DNA of 64,000 nt from Bacteroidota bacterium (GTDB lineage Bacteria; Bacteroidota; Ignavibacteria; Kryptoniales; JAKASW01): positions 27,382-91,381 of the forward strand of contig JAJYRM010000003.1 in assembly GCA_021794075.1 (NCBI GenBank), in the 5' to 3' direction. A program made the position numbers and the translations under genes. The notes beneath the pieces were generated by a model. That model was not told where the DNA came from. It saw nothing but the letters and a program-made list of their open reading frames with translations, and searched no databases. Positions 49,464-60,748 of this stretch are shown in pieces. Numbering within the stretch: position 1 is the first letter of the stretch; every line of letters begins with the position of its first letter.

Positions 49464-49817
49464 TTAAGCGCTGAACGAATGGCCGCAGCCGCAGGTACGG
49501 GTTGCGTTGGGGTTATCGAAAGTGAAACCTTTCCCGCTCAAACCATCCTGGTAGTCGAGCGTTACCCCAGCAAGATACGGGAGGCTCCTCTCGTCTATGA
49601 AGACTCTTACGCCCTGTGTCTCGATCACCCTGTCTGTATCATGCGAAGCTTCGTCGAAGCCGAGTGCGTAGCTGAAACCGCTGCATCCGCCTCCCTTGAC
49701 TCCAATTCTAAGCCCGGCTGTCTCGGGTACATTGTTCTCGGACATAACTCTCTTTATTTCCTGCGCGGCTCTTTCGGATATATTGATTTCCGCCTGAGCT
49801 GTCTCTAAGTCTGCCAT
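49464..49817 (-). CDS. A-type iron-sulfur cluster assembly/insertion protein (IscA/ErpA family)
   Basis: LRIGVKGGGCSGFSYALGFDE; GFTFDNPNATRTCGCGHSFS. Confidence 0.94.
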   Translation of the reverse strand: MADLETAQAEINISERAAQEIKRVMSENNVPETAGLRIGVKGGGCSGFSYALGFDEASHDTDRVIETQGVRVFIDERSLPYLAGVTLDYQDGLSGKGFTFDNPNATRTCGCGHSFSA

Positions 49818-49876
49818 TTGTATTCTCCTGCGAATCTATTTGTAAAGTCTTGGTAAGATATTCCCAAGATGCATCA

Positions 49877-50176
49877 TCAGAATTTCAAGGACGGTTTACC
49901 CGGTTTTGTCGTCCGGAATTCGGGGTAGTTAAGAGTCCAGATTCCGTCGGTAACTCCCTTAAAGACCCCGTCTGAAACCATCACCTTGATTAACGCATTA
50001 GTAATGGCTTCAAGTTCCGCGTCCGACGTCCTAAAACCGCCTGAAATCAGGAAATAATTCACGGCGTAACGGATATCCCTGTAGAAGAGGTTCGAGTTAT
50101 GAAAAGTTGGGAACTTTGAGCGAAAAAAATTGAGGAATTGGATTTTGTGATTGGTGATGAAATCGATTTCTTTCAT
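49877..50176 (-). CDS. Hypothetical protein
   Basis: ORF with likely ATG at 50176 (MKEIDFITNHKIQFLN); no recognised family. Confidence 0.4.
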   Translation of the reverse strand: MKEIDFITNHKIQFLNFFRSKFPTFHNSNLFYRDIRYAVNYFLISGGFRTSDAELEAITNALIKVMVSDGVFKGVTDGIWTLNYPEFRTTKPGKPSLKF

Positions 50177-50494
50177 GGCTTTGTCCTTTTGTAAAAAAAA
50201 TATAGAATCATCGTTCGGAAGATACAATTTCCTCGCTCAAGGTTAAGCCGAAACTCATTGTTGACTTCGTTCCACATTCGCCAGGGGGCGCTACGAATTT
50301 CAGTAATCCGAATGTTATTCCGATTCGTGTGAAGACAGGACATCCTGTTGCAATTTGTATCTCCTTTCTCTGAGTCGACGTTAACCTCTTCGGTAACCAT
50401 CTTCTCTGGGGGTGTTTTGTACTCTCATGATTCGTGTTTAGAGCGTCCGCCGTGTGAATCCATCGAAATTGATTATTAGGGGCCCTGTCCTTAA

Positions 50495-51535
<1,041 letters not shown>

Positions 51536-51545
51536 TCAGTTCATG

Positions 51546-51585
51546 TACGGGACGGGCCTGCCAATGGCCGTCCCGTATTTTTTTT
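51546..51585 (+). terminator. Rho-independent terminator after gap
   Basis: TACGGGACGGGCC...GGCCGTCCCGTATTTTTTTT. Confidence 0.9.
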
Positions 51586-51618
51586 GCCCGAAACCATGGG
51601 CAGAGTAGAAAGGGTAGA

Positions 51619-52284
51619 TTGAATTTTTTTCTGATCGCAGCCGTGTTGTTGGGCTTCAACCCCACCCCGTCCCAGCAGAACGCCCGTGAAGTCTTCGATA
51701 GATGTCAAGCCCGAGTAATTGAAATCGACAGCTCGCTAAAAAGCATGGACTTGAGCTTCACTCAAAGGATGGAGTTGGTTTCGAGGGGCGGAAGTGTCGA
51801 TAACCTTGTTTTCAGGATAACGGTGCGCCACGGGATTTTTAAGAGAGAATTGATTTCCGGAACGGTGCCTAATGGGAGCCGCTTTAATGCCGGCTACGAC
51901 GCGTTCGATAAAATGTTCCTTTTGCACGAATATTTCTTTGATAAGGGGAAGACGCTTTCGAGTTGCGATCTTGAAGATCCTGCCGCAGGCGATGATCTCA
52001 GGCTCAAATTTTCCTTTGCCGAGCCGACGGACACCGATCATGCGATGAGCACGGTAACCGCGTCAATTGCTCCCGGTAACTTCACGCCCGTTTGGATAAG
52101 GGAGCATCTCAATGGACTACCGTTAGGAATGGAGTTTGACGACACGATTAACGTTTCACACGACAAAGCGCTGAATTTGTATTATCCGGAAAAGATAGTG
52201 ATGCGCATATACGGCAAGTTCTTCTTCCTCCATGGCGAGATCGGGAAGATTACGATTCGAAACGAGGGGCTTCATAGAATATGA
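51619..52284 (+). CDS. Secreted hypothetical protein (possible DUF/LolA-like fold)
   Basis: Signal-like N-terminus; REVFDRCQARVIEIDSSLKSMDLSFTQRMEL; no catalytic motif. Confidence 0.6.
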   Translation: MNFFLIAAVLLGFNPTPSQQNAREVFDRCQARVIEIDSSLKSMDLSFTQRMELVSRGGSVDNLVFRITVRHGIFKRELISGTVPNGSRFNAGYDAFDKMFLLHEYFFDKGKTLSSCDLEDPAAGDDLRLKFSFAEPTDTDHAMSTVTASIAPGNFTPVWIREHLNGLPLGMEFDDTINVSHDKALNLYYPEKIVMRIYGKFFFLHGEIGKITIRNEGLHRI

Positions 52285-53024
52285 GGATCGCGATTCTTCT
52301 CCTTCTGGCGGGAATATGTACCACTGAAGCAAGGGCGCAGTCGCTTACGGCCGCATCGCTTTTGAGAGACTCGCGGCTCCGGATCGCGTCGTTGGAGAAA
52401 AGGGCCGACAGGGTAAACGGAAGTCTGATCGTGTCGGTCGCCTTTAAGGCGAGTATACTCGGAAGGACAGTTTCCGGAAACGCCAAGTACAGGATAATGA
52501 TAAGGGACGGCGTGGACATGGAAAACCAGGCGGTCGGGAAACCGTTTTTCTCGGACTCGGGGTCGGCGCGTATGATGGCAAGAGAATTTGCCCGAAGGCT
52601 GAACAAGCCTATGATGGACTATTATCTCGATATGGCGTTCCCCTGGAGAAGATTTCTCGCTCACGCCGACAAGAAACGAGAGTTTACGGCGACGCTCGAT
52701 TCTGATTCCGTTATGGTTGAGGGCCGGGTATGCTTCCTGATTTCTTACAAAGTCGACGCTGAAGGTGATTCCCTCAGCGCCGTGGGAGGAGGGAAGATTT
52801 GGCTTGACACTCACACACTTCTACCGGTGAGGACGGATCGCAATTTCAACACAAAGACCGATCGCGGAAACGCGCAAGTCGTTTCGACTTCCGAATTTGG
52901 CGCGATCCCTGGCGGAGTGCCGGTCTTGTTGAAGAGCGAGACGAGGACTGTCCCCAAGTTTTTCTTTGTGAGCTTGGGGGCGATCAAAACAATGGTTGAA
53001 CAATCTGACTTTAATCTGGAGTGA
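52281..53024 (+). CDS. Secreted hypothetical protein
   Basis: Signal peptide LLLLAGICTTEARAQ; ATGA overlap with upstream ORF; 4 bp before pgk. Confidence 0.6.
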   Translation: MRIAILLLLAGICTTEARAQSLTAASLLRDSRLRIASLEKRADRVNGSLIVSVAFKASILGRTVSGNAKYRIMIRDGVDMENQAVGKPFFSDSGSARMMAREFARRLNKPMMDYYLDMAFPWRRFLAHADKKREFTATLDSDSVMVEGRVCFLISYKVDAEGDSLSAVGGGKIWLDTHTLLPVRTDRNFNTKTDRGNAQVVSTSEFGAIPGGVPVLLKSETRTVPKFFFVSLGAIKTMVEQSDFNLE

Positions 53025-53027
53025 AAA

Positions 53028-54254
53028 ATGGAGAATACTTTCAACAAGAAGACAATCGAGAACGTAAATGTAAAGGGAAAGAAAGTTCTGGTCAGAGTGG
53101 ATTTCAATGTGCCGCTTGACGAGAACAAGAACATTACGGACGATATCCGTATCGTGGAATCTCTCCCGACCATAAAGAAGATTATGAAAGATGGCGGGAT
53201 TCCTGTTCTAATGAGCCATCTTGGAAGACCGAAAGGCAAACCGAAGCCGGAATTTTCGCTGGCGCCGGTAGCCAAGAGGCTTGGTGAGCTGCTTTCGACT
53301 AAAGTGATCATGGCGCCGGATTGTATCGGCGAAGCCACGAAAGCGGCGGTTGCATCGGCGAAACCTGGTGATGTCGTACTCCTGGAGAACCTTCGCTTCC
53401 ACGCGGAGGAAGAGGCGAACGATCCGGAATTCGCGAAGCAGCTCGCATCGCTCGGCGAGATTTACGTTAACGACGCGTTCGGCAGCGCTCACCGCGCGCA
53501 TGCGTCCACGGAAGGGGTCACGAAGTTTCTCTCCGAAGGATCGATACGAAAGCCCGCCGTCGGCGGTTACTTGATGGAAAAGGAATTAAAGTACCTTTCT
53601 CAGGCTGTCGGGAACCCGAACCGTCCTTACGTCGCGATTATTGGCGGCGCGAAGATCTCAGGGAAAATTGACGTTATCAACAACCTTCTTGGCAAAGTCG
53701 ACGCGCTCATCATCGGCGGCGGAATGATGTTCACGTTCCTGAAGGCGATGGGAAAGGAAATCGGTAATTCGATACTCGAAGCCGACAAGCTCGAGCTCGC
53801 GAAGGAACTCCTGGCTAAAACGAAAAGCGGGAAGGCGAAGCTCCTGCTTCCGGTGGACTGCGTCGTCGCGGAGAAATTCGAGAACACTGCTGCCAGCAAG
53901 GTGGTTAGTGTCGATTCGATACCGCAGGGTTGGGTTGGCATGGATATCGGTCCGAAGAGCATCGAACTTTTCAGCAAGGAAATTGCAAGTTCGAAGACCG
54001 TCGTTTGGAATGGGCCGATGGGAGTGTTCGAGATGGACAACTTCGCGGCCGGAACAAAGGCGATAGCCGATGCGCTTGTTGTTGCCACAAAAAAAGGCGC
54101 GGCTACTATCGTAGGCGGAGGAGATTCCGCGGCGGCAATAGCGAAATTCGGCATGGAAAAACAGGTTTCGCACGTATCGACGGGCGGCGGCGCCTCCCTC
54201 GAATTCCTCGAAGGAAAAGTGCTCCCAGGTGTTGCAGCACTCGACAATAAATGA
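53028..54254 (+). CDS. pgk: Phosphoglycerate kinase
   Basis: [78 protein letters not shown]. Confidence 0.97.
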   Translation: MENTFNKKTIENVNVKGKKVLVRVDFNVPLDENKNITDDIRIVESLPTIKKIMKDGGIPVLMSHLGRPKGKPKPEFSLAPVAKRLGELLSTKVIMAPDCIGEATKAAVASAKPGDVVLLENLRFHAEEEANDPEFAKQLASLGEIYVNDAFGSAHRAHASTEGVTKFLSEGSIRKPAVGGYLMEKELKYLSQAVGNPNRPYVAIIGGAKISGKIDVINNLLGKVDALIIGGGMMFTFLKAMGKEIGNSILEADKLELAKELLAKTKSGKAKLLLPVDCVVAEKFENTAASKVVSVDSIPQGWVGMDIGPKSIELFSKEIASSKTVVWNGPMGVFEMDNFAAGTKAIADALVVATKKGAATIVGGGDSAAAIAKFGMEKQVSHVSTGGGASLEFLEGKVLPGVAALDNK

Positions 54255-54306
54255 TTAAAATGGAAACAGACGGAGGTTTATAGGTGTTGAGTAAGGTGAA
54301 GGAAAT

Positions 54307-55227
54307 ATGAGTTACTATACGAATTATTCGGGATACTATACGCCTCCGTCGAGTTTCAGATTCTTTCCGAAAGGGATGAAGTTTCTCCTCATCTCTACTT
54401 CGGCGGTCTTCCTCTTTCAGCTCTTCCTGCAGCTTGGCCTGCGAATCGGGCATGTATATCTGTACGATGTTTTCTTCAGACTCTTCGCGCTTTACCCTCT
54501 TGGTCAGGGGTTCCTGGTCTGGCAACTGGTAACCTACCTTTTTCTTCACGGCGGTTTCTTCCACATATTCTTCAATCTCCTGGCGCTCTGGTTCTTCGGA
54601 GTTGAGCTGGAGAATCTTTGGGGGACCCGCAGGTTTTTGACTTTCTACTTCATCTGCGGAATCGGGGCCGGGATATCAAACATACTCCTCACCCCACTCT
54701 TCACGACACCGCTGCCGACGATCGGTGCATCGGGAGCCATCTACGGCGTCCTCCTCGCCTTCGGAATGCTTTTCCCAGAAGTGCCGGTCTACATCGCGTT
54801 TCTTTTCCCGATAAAGGCAAAATATGTCGTGGCGTTTTTCATCGCGATGGAGTTGTTCAACGGTGTCATGAACACCTCTGATGGAATAGCGCACTTCGCC
54901 CACCTGGGCGGCGCGTTCGTCGCGTTCATATACCTTCTTTACTATCGGAGGTCAGTTCCTTCCTTTGGAAGACTTTCCGATTTCATGTCGAAGCAAAAGG
55001 AAGCATTGACAAGCAAGATTCGGCCGAAGAAGAAATATTCAGATACCAACGTCATTACGGATGTCAATTTCAGGGAGGTGAAGCCGCGCCGGGAAGTTCA
55101 CGATGAAGGCGGTTTCAGCCAGGCGAAGCTCGACGAGATTCTGGACAAGATAAGCGCGTCCGGATATGACTCGCTGACTGAAGACGAAAAGAAAGTTTTA
55201 TTCAATGCCAGTAAGAAGTTAAATTAG
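54307..55227 (+). CDS. Rhomboid family intramembrane serine protease
   Basis: FLHGGFFHIFFNLLALWFFG; IGASGAIYGVLLAF; HFAHLGGAFVAF. Confidence 0.92.
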   Translation: MSYYTNYSGYYTPPSSFRFFPKGMKFLLISTSAVFLFQLFLQLGLRIGHVYLYDVFFRLFALYPLGQGFLVWQLVTYLFLHGGFFHIFFNLLALWFFGVELENLWGTRRFLTFYFICGIGAGISNILLTPLFTTPLPTIGASGAIYGVLLAFGMLFPEVPVYIAFLFPIKAKYVVAFFIAMELFNGVMNTSDGIAHFAHLGGAFVAFIYLLYYRRSVPSFGRLSDFMSKQKEALTSKIRPKKKYSDTNVITDVNFREVKPRREVHDEGGFSQAKLDEILDKISASGYDSLTEDEKKVLFNASKKLN

Positions 55228-55279
55228 TTTTTAGAGAGCGGTCAACCCGCTTTTTGACATAGATACGAGAGAGGATACG

Positions 55280-56419
55280 ATGATAGAGCTGCCAGTAATT
55301 TCGAATCAGACGGAACGGGTAAACCCGCCATCTCCGGAGCTGCCGTTGAATTTCAATCAGCCGAAACGTAAGTCCAGAAAGGTGTTCATAGGTAAAGTCC
55401 CCGTGGGAGGCGGGGCCCCTATCACCGTCCAGACCATGACGAAGACGAAAACCTCCGATGTGGACGCGACAGTCAAGCAGATTGTCGAAGCGGCAGACGC
55501 GGGAAGCGATATCGTACGCGTCACGGTGAACGACAAGGAAGCGGCGGCAGCGATAGGGGAGATCGTCAAGCAGTCGCCCATCCCTGTAGTTGCGGATATA
55601 CATTTCAACCACATATTTGCCATCAAAGCCCTCGAGGGAGGGGTGGCAAAGGTCAGACTGAATCCCGGCAATATTGGAAGTGTGGACAGGATCCGGCAAG
55701 TCCTTTCCCTCGCGAAAGAAAGAAAGGTGCCCATAAGGATCGGGGTGAACTCGGGCTCGCTTGAGAAGGATATTCTTGAAAAGCACGGCTACCCGACGGC
55801 CGAAGCGCTTTACGAAAGTGCGATGCGGCACGTCAATATCTGCGAAGAGAATGACTTTCACGACGTTATTATCTCTGTCAAGTCAACCGACGTCCGCCTG
55901 ATGATTGCCGCTTACCGGCTCATAGCGGAAAGGACAGACTATCCGCTTCATCTCGGAGTAACCGAGGCAGGCCCAACGAGAATAGGCACGATAAAGTCGT
56001 CGATCGGGATCGGTACTCTGCTCGCGGAAGGTATTGGCGACACTATAAGAGTTTCACTGACGGACGACCCGGTGAGAGAGGTCGAGGTTGGAAAAGAGAT
56101 TTTGCGCTCGCTAGGTCTCGCGACGCGAAACGTCGAACTTATCGCTTGCCCGACATGCGGGAGGCTAGAGGTGGATCTCTTCTCGATCACGAAACAGCTT
56201 GAAGAGCGCCTTGCCGGCATAAAGAAACCAGTGAAGATCGCGATACTCGGATGCGTCGTTAATGGTCCCGGCGAAGCGAGCGAAGCGGATATAGGTGTCG
56301 CTTGCGGAAAGGGAGTCGGCATACTCTACCGAAAAGGAGAAGTCATCCGCCGCGTGAAAGAGGAAGAGATAGTGAACGCTGTGGTAGAAGAAGTCGTCAA
56401 ATTCCAACCGACAAATTGA
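55280..56419 (+). CDS. ispG: 4-hydroxy-3-methylbut-2-enyl diphosphate synthase
   Basis: VPVGGGAPITVQTMTKTKTSDVDATVKQI; DIHFNHIFAIKAL; RLNPGNIGS; ACPTCGRLEVD; LGCVVNGPGEASEADIGVACG. Confidence 0.96.
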   Translation: MIELPVISNQTERVNPPSPELPLNFNQPKRKSRKVFIGKVPVGGGAPITVQTMTKTKTSDVDATVKQIVEAADAGSDIVRVTVNDKEAAAAIGEIVKQSPIPVVADIHFNHIFAIKALEGGVAKVRLNPGNIGSVDRIRQVLSLAKERKVPIRIGVNSGSLEKDILEKHGYPTAEALYESAMRHVNICEENDFHDVIISVKSTDVRLMIAAYRLIAERTDYPLHLGVTEAGPTRIGTIKSSIGIGTLLAEGIGDTIRVSLTDDPVREVEVGKEILRSLGLATRNVELIACPTCGRLEVDLFSITKQLEERLAGIKKPVKIAILGCVVNGPGEASEADIGVACGKGVGILYRKGEVIRRVKEEEIVNAVVEEVVKFQPTN

Positions 56420-56458
56420 CTTTGATGAGAAATTGGAGTTCCAAGAGAACCTAAGCTA

Positions 56459-56803
56459 ATGAGCTGCATTTTCTGCGACATATCGGAAGGTAAGGCGGCG
56501 GCAGATTTCATCTTCAAAGACGGAGACGTGTTTGCCATCAGGGATGTCCATCCCGCCGCTCCGACACATATCCTTATCATCCCGAGGAAACATGTGGCTA
56601 GCCTCGCAGAAATGGAGTGGGTTGCCGACACTAATCTGGTTTCGAAGATGGTGGCCACGGCGGTCGATGTGGCCAGGAAAGTTTCTATTTCCGAAAGAGG
56701 TTACAGGCTGGTCTGGAACTGCCGAGCCGATGGCGGCCAGACGGTCAGTCATATACACCTTCATCTATTAGGCGGCAGGCAGATGAAATGGCCGCCGGGG
56801 TGA
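56459..56803 (+). CDS. HIT family protein
   Basis: CIFCDISEGKAAADFIFKD; HILIIPRKHVASLAEM; SHIHLHLLGGRQMKWPPG. Confidence 0.95.
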   Translation: MSCIFCDISEGKAAADFIFKDGDVFAIRDVHPAAPTHILIIPRKHVASLAEMEWVADTNLVSKMVATAVDVARKVSISERGYRLVWNCRADGGQTVSHIHLHLLGGRQMKWPPG

Positions 56804-56810
56804 TGATACA

Positions 56811-57098
56811 ATGAAAACGAACAGAGTAATATTCCTGGCGTGGTTCGCGCCGCTGATTTTCATGCTCATCGCGTTCTACGTCCTCTTTAACAGCCAGGCT
56901 CCGACGGCGGCGAAGGTGGTCTTCACGTCTGTACCGGTGCTTATATGGATCCTTGGCGGGTTCGCGATCTACCGTGAGTACCACGAACAGAAGAAAGAAC
57001 GCCGCAGGGAAGAGGAGATTCTTGACGAGGTCAAACAAATATTGAATACTCCCAGGAACGCACCCGACAAGAGGCATTCTGAAGAACGAAGAGACTGA
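56811..57098 (+). CDS. Small two-TM membrane protein, hypothetical
   Basis: Two hydrophobic segments plus charged C-terminal helix; 8 bp after the HIT gene. Confidence 0.55.
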   Translation: MKTNRVIFLAWFAPLIFMLIAFYVLFNSQAPTAAKVVFTSVPVLIWILGGFAIYREYHEQKKERRREEEILDEVKQILNTPRNAPDKRHSEERRD

Positions 57099-57252
57099 AG
57101 AGGTCGTGGAACATCAATGCGACGGAGGCAAGCCGCTTCAGGGGCGGTTGTGTGAATATCGCTATCATCTTGACTGAAATGACTTTCCAAATTCTTCCGC
57201 AGCAAGCAACGATGCGGGCGGGCTTGGTTACTCCTTTTCCGCGGAGTGTTGA

Positions 57253-58350
57253 ATGAATATCCCCGATTTCTTCTTGCGATACTGGCTTCTCATTGCCCTA
57301 TACCAGGCAACTTGTGCCTTTGCCTCTTCTGCGGTAGCGGATCGTAAGCGACGCGACCAGGGGTACTGGTTTTTGTCCGGTCTAGTACTTGGAATATTTG
57401 CTCTCGCCGCGGTTATCATCGTCAAGAGACGTTCTGAGGAGCTCGCGCCGAAGAATAATCTCCTGCTGGATTCTGAGCACTACCTGCGGAGCGGATGGAG
57501 AGTAACACTTTTTCTCGTAGCCATAATCGCGATTTACTACATCTCCGCTATCCTGGCCAAGCTGACGGGCGTTGTACCGATACAATCTTTCTATTTCCTC
57601 TTTTACATCGACGTGATCATCGCAACGTACCTTCTCATTAGGTTCGTTGACAGACGAAGATTCGTCTCCGTCGGGATTCCTTATCACGGCAAGATCTGGA
57701 AAGAGTTGCTTCTCGGATTTCTGATTGGCGCGGTAATGATTGGGGCTGTCGGCGGAGTTGAGCTGGCGGCTGGTGCCATCAAGTTGAACATCAGGCCAGG
57801 GCAGAATTGGCTTCTCGTGATTAGAAACTTCGGATTGAGTTTCATCTTCTTCGGCTTTTTTGCGATGGGCGAAGAGCTGGTTTTCAGGGGCTATCCATTC
57901 CAGGCATTGATTGATGGGACTGGGGCCGTTGGCGCGACGATCCTCATGTCGATTTTTTTCGGTGCGATGCACCTGGCAAACCCTTCCGCGGATTTTCTGT
58001 CGACGCTGAACACGATGCTTGCTGGAGTCTGGCTTTCTCTGGCATACTTGAAGACTCGCGCGCTTTATTTCCCATTCGGAATGCACTTCTCGTGGAATCT
58101 GGTGCAGAGTTTCTTTCTTTCGCTTCCTGTCAGCGGATTGCTCACGAACAGGACGATATTCGTTCCGACGGATTACGGTCCCTATTGGCTTACGGGTGGA
58201 AGGTATGGTCCTGAAGCCGGAGTCGGCACGACGGTCGTGATCGCGGCCGCTATCGCTTATTTGCTCATCAGCAAGAAAATAAAGCCGGCATACGATTACG
58301 AGGCGACCAGGCAACGCTTTGCAGTTGCCGACAGGAGCAATGCCGCCTGA
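57253..58350 (+). CDS. CPBP family intramembrane metalloprotease
   Basis: FFAMGEELVFRGYPFQAL; FFGAMHLANP; FPFGMHFSWNLVQS. Confidence 0.9.
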   Translation: MNIPDFFLRYWLLIALYQATCAFASSAVADRKRRDQGYWFLSGLVLGIFALAAVIIVKRRSEELAPKNNLLLDSEHYLRSGWRVTLFLVAIIAIYYISAILAKLTGVVPIQSFYFLFYIDVIIATYLLIRFVDRRRFVSVGIPYHGKIWKELLLGFLIGAVMIGAVGGVELAAGAIKLNIRPGQNWLLVIRNFGLSFIFFGFFAMGEELVFRGYPFQALIDGTGAVGATILMSIFFGAMHLANPSADFLSTLNTMLAGVWLSLAYLKTRALYFPFGMHFSWNLVQSFFLSLPVSGLLTNRTIFVPTDYGPYWLTGGRYGPEAGVGTTVVIAAAIAYLLISKKIKPAYDYEATRQRFAVADRSNAA

Positions 58351-58386
58351 CATCCGTTTAGTACCAAAAGGGTTACAGAGTTCGAA

Positions 58387-58428
58387 GGGTCATGTGGGCT
58401 GCAAAATGTTCAACCCCAGGCAGAAGCT
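58387..58428 (+). repeat. Copy A of a ~42-bp imperfect intergenic repeat
   Basis: GGGTCATGTGGGCTGCAAAATGTTCAACCCCAGGCAGAAGCT; hand alignment 32/42 identical to copy B. Confidence 0.55.
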
Positions 58429-58555
58429 AAACAATTGCACAGAGTACAACAGAGAGAACAATTTCTTTCCGTGGATCTATTTGCTTCTTCCGCACATTAA
58501 TATCCCAATAAGGTAATGCGGAATACTGCAAGGAGGTATCCGTGGAACTCCCGCA

Positions 58556-58597
58556 GGGTCTTGTGGACGGTGAAATGTTTAAATCCAGGCAGCGGCT
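58556..58597 (+). repeat. Copy B of a ~42-bp imperfect intergenic repeat
   Basis: GGGTCTTGTGGACGGTGAAATGTTTAAATCCAGGCAGCGGCT. Confidence 0.55.
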
Positions 58598-58631
58598 GGC
58601 TGCCAGGGAGGTGGGTGGGAAAAGATCTCTA

Positions 58632-60332
58632 CTACTTTGACCGTTTCATTACTAGAAGAGTCATGTCGTCGAATTGCGGAGTCTCCGCGACGTGAGCGTT
58701 GACCTCTTCAAAAATCCTGGCTGCAATCTCCGCTGCGGATAAGCTGAGAGATTTCTTCACTAGGGCTTCAACCCGCTCGGCACCGAATCTTTCTCCTCCT
58801 GAATTGACTGCGTCGTGAACCCCATCTGAACAGACCACCAGTACGTCGCCTTTATGGACTTCCATCTCCTCGCTTTGGAAGGGAAAGTCTTCCACCACTC
58901 CGAGCGGAACACCGCCCGCCTTTAAACGGTGTGCGCTTTTTCCCTTATGGAAGAAGAGCGGCTCTTCATGGCCGGCGTTAGTATAGGTGAAGAAATTCTT
59001 TCTCGCGTCAAGAACGCCATAAAATAACGTCGCGAACTTGTCGGGCGCTGTCGAACTGAAAAGTAGATTGTTCGATTGCGCGACGCATTGTCCGGGATCG
59101 GGATTTAGTCTCGAATACGCTCTGATGCTTGCCTGCACATTCGCCATTAGTAGCGCCGCGGGCATCCCTTTCCCCGACACATCGCCAAGAGAAAAAGCGA
59201 CCCTGTCGCTCTCGAGCTGTATGAAATCATAAAGATCGCCGGCGACAGATTTCGCCGGGATAGAGTCCGCGAAAAACTCGTAGCCATCGGTCGAAGGGAT
59301 CTGCTTCGGAAGGAGTCCCATCTGCACGGTGTGGGCCGCGGAGAGATCCTTCTCGAGCGCTATTTTGTGGCGCTCTTCCTCGTAAAGACGGGCCTTTTCG
59401 ACGGCGAGCGCGGCATGAACAGAAAGAGCGTTTATCCCTATCTCATCTTCGTGCGTGAAGGCGCCTTCTCGCTTGTTCAGCAGCTGGAACACGCCTGCTA
59501 TCTTTCCTTCCTTGTCGCGCATCGGCATACAAAGTATTGTCCTGGTATGGTAACCAGTTCGCTTGTCTATTTCCGGATTGAATCTGGCATCGAGATAAGC
59601 GTCAGGGATGTTCAATGTATCGCCGGTGGCGGCGACATATCCGGCAATGCCCTTTCCGACGGGGAGCCTGATAGTTATCGGCTCGGAAGCCTCCAGCACC
59701 TTCGACCACAACTCTCCCTTCCTCTCGTCGATCAGATAGACGGTTCCGCTGTCGGCGTCTACCGTCTTCAGGGCAATATCGAGAATTATCTTGAGCAGAT
59801 TGTCCAGATCAAGCGTTGAGTTGATCATCTTCGACGCGTCGATGATGCGCTCAAGCCTTCGTACCTCGGTGACAAGATGTCTGGTGGTGCGCTCGAGCTC
59901 CTGCAGGAAATGGTTGTTCTGTGACCGAAATCTTATTGAAGTCACGAGAAGGAGCCTGATGGCAAATGGATGGCTCTCCGCGAGGAGTTTGTCGAAATCT
60001 CTTTTGGAAAGGACATAGGTGGTGCAATCGTCAAGAGCGACGGCTTTGCCAGGGTTGGGGCGGCCGTCGATAATTGATATCTCTCCGAAGAAGTCTCCGG
60101 GATGCAGCAGGGCGAGGCGGAAGTCGTCGCCGAGTCTTGTCATTCGAGTCAGCTTCACGCGTCCCTCGAGTATAAGGTGGATGCCTGAGCTCTCGTCGTC
60201 GTCTTGCATTATGGTTTCACCGGCGATGAAATGTTGTTCGCGAAGGCGTGGAAGTATAAATGCGTATTCTTGTTCGGTTATGTCCTCAAGCAGGATGTTG
60301 AGCCGAAGACGGTCGATGGCATTTGTAATCAT
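58632..60332 (-). CDS. cNMP-binding / GAF / SpoIIE-type PP2C phosphatase
   Basis: N-terminal cNMP domain (IILEGRVKLTRM.. GDFFGEISIIDGRPNPGKAVALDD), GAF domain, PP2C motifs (DLYDFIQLESDRVAFSLGDVSGKGMPAALLMA; DVLVVCSDGVHDAVN; FDDMTLLVMKR). Confidence 0.92.
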   Translation of the reverse strand: MITNAIDRLRLNILLEDITEQEYAFILPRLREQHFIAGETIMQDDDESSGIHLILEGRVKLTRMTRLGDDFRLALLHPGDFFGEISIIDGRPNPGKAVALDDCTTYVLSKRDFDKLLAESHPFAIRLLLVTSIRFRSQNNHFLQELERTTRHLVTEVRRLERIIDASKMINSTLDLDNLLKIILDIALKTVDADSGTVYLIDERKGELWSKVLEASEPITIRLPVGKGIAGYVAATGDTLNIPDAYLDARFNPEIDKRTGYHTRTILCMPMRDKEGKIAGVFQLLNKREGAFTHEDEIGINALSVHAALAVEKARLYEEERHKIALEKDLSAAHTVQMGLLPKQIPSTDGYEFFADSIPAKSVAGDLYDFIQLESDRVAFSLGDVSGKGMPAALLMANVQASIRAYSRLNPDPGQCVAQSNNLLFSSTAPDKFATLFYGVLDARKNFFTYTNAGHEEPLFFHKGKSAHRLKAGGVPLGVVEDFPFQSEEMEVHKGDVLVVCSDGVHDAVNSGGERFGAERVEALVKKSLSLSAAEIAARIFEEVNAHVAETPQFDDMTLLVMKRSK

Positions 60333-60748
60333 TTTCGGTCCGGTCTGCTCCCTAAAGTGTTAAGAAACGACCGCTCTATGGAACAAGACCGGCCGTCCCA
60401 CCTTCATTTCCGACTGATAACATCATTGGACGCTGTTGAAATTAACAGTCCGGTCCATTAAAGCAAATATTCGGCTCGGGATTGATTTGAAGATCGGCTG
60501 GTTATTGGCGGTCCTTATACGCCAGGACAATTACACGGAAACATTCCGTGATCGCACTCGACAAGCGCGGATTAGCCCGAATCCGTTTATCGGCTTAACT
60601 CAAATCTTCCGTGTCTCTAGAGCTCTGTAAGTCGTCTCCAAATATATCTACAGGCGGATGGTCAGTCTCTTCCGCTCTCAATCGTCGTCAACTTCCGGAG
60701 ATAGTCAACCTCCATCGACAGGCAATGACGACTTCGCCGGTTAGGTTC

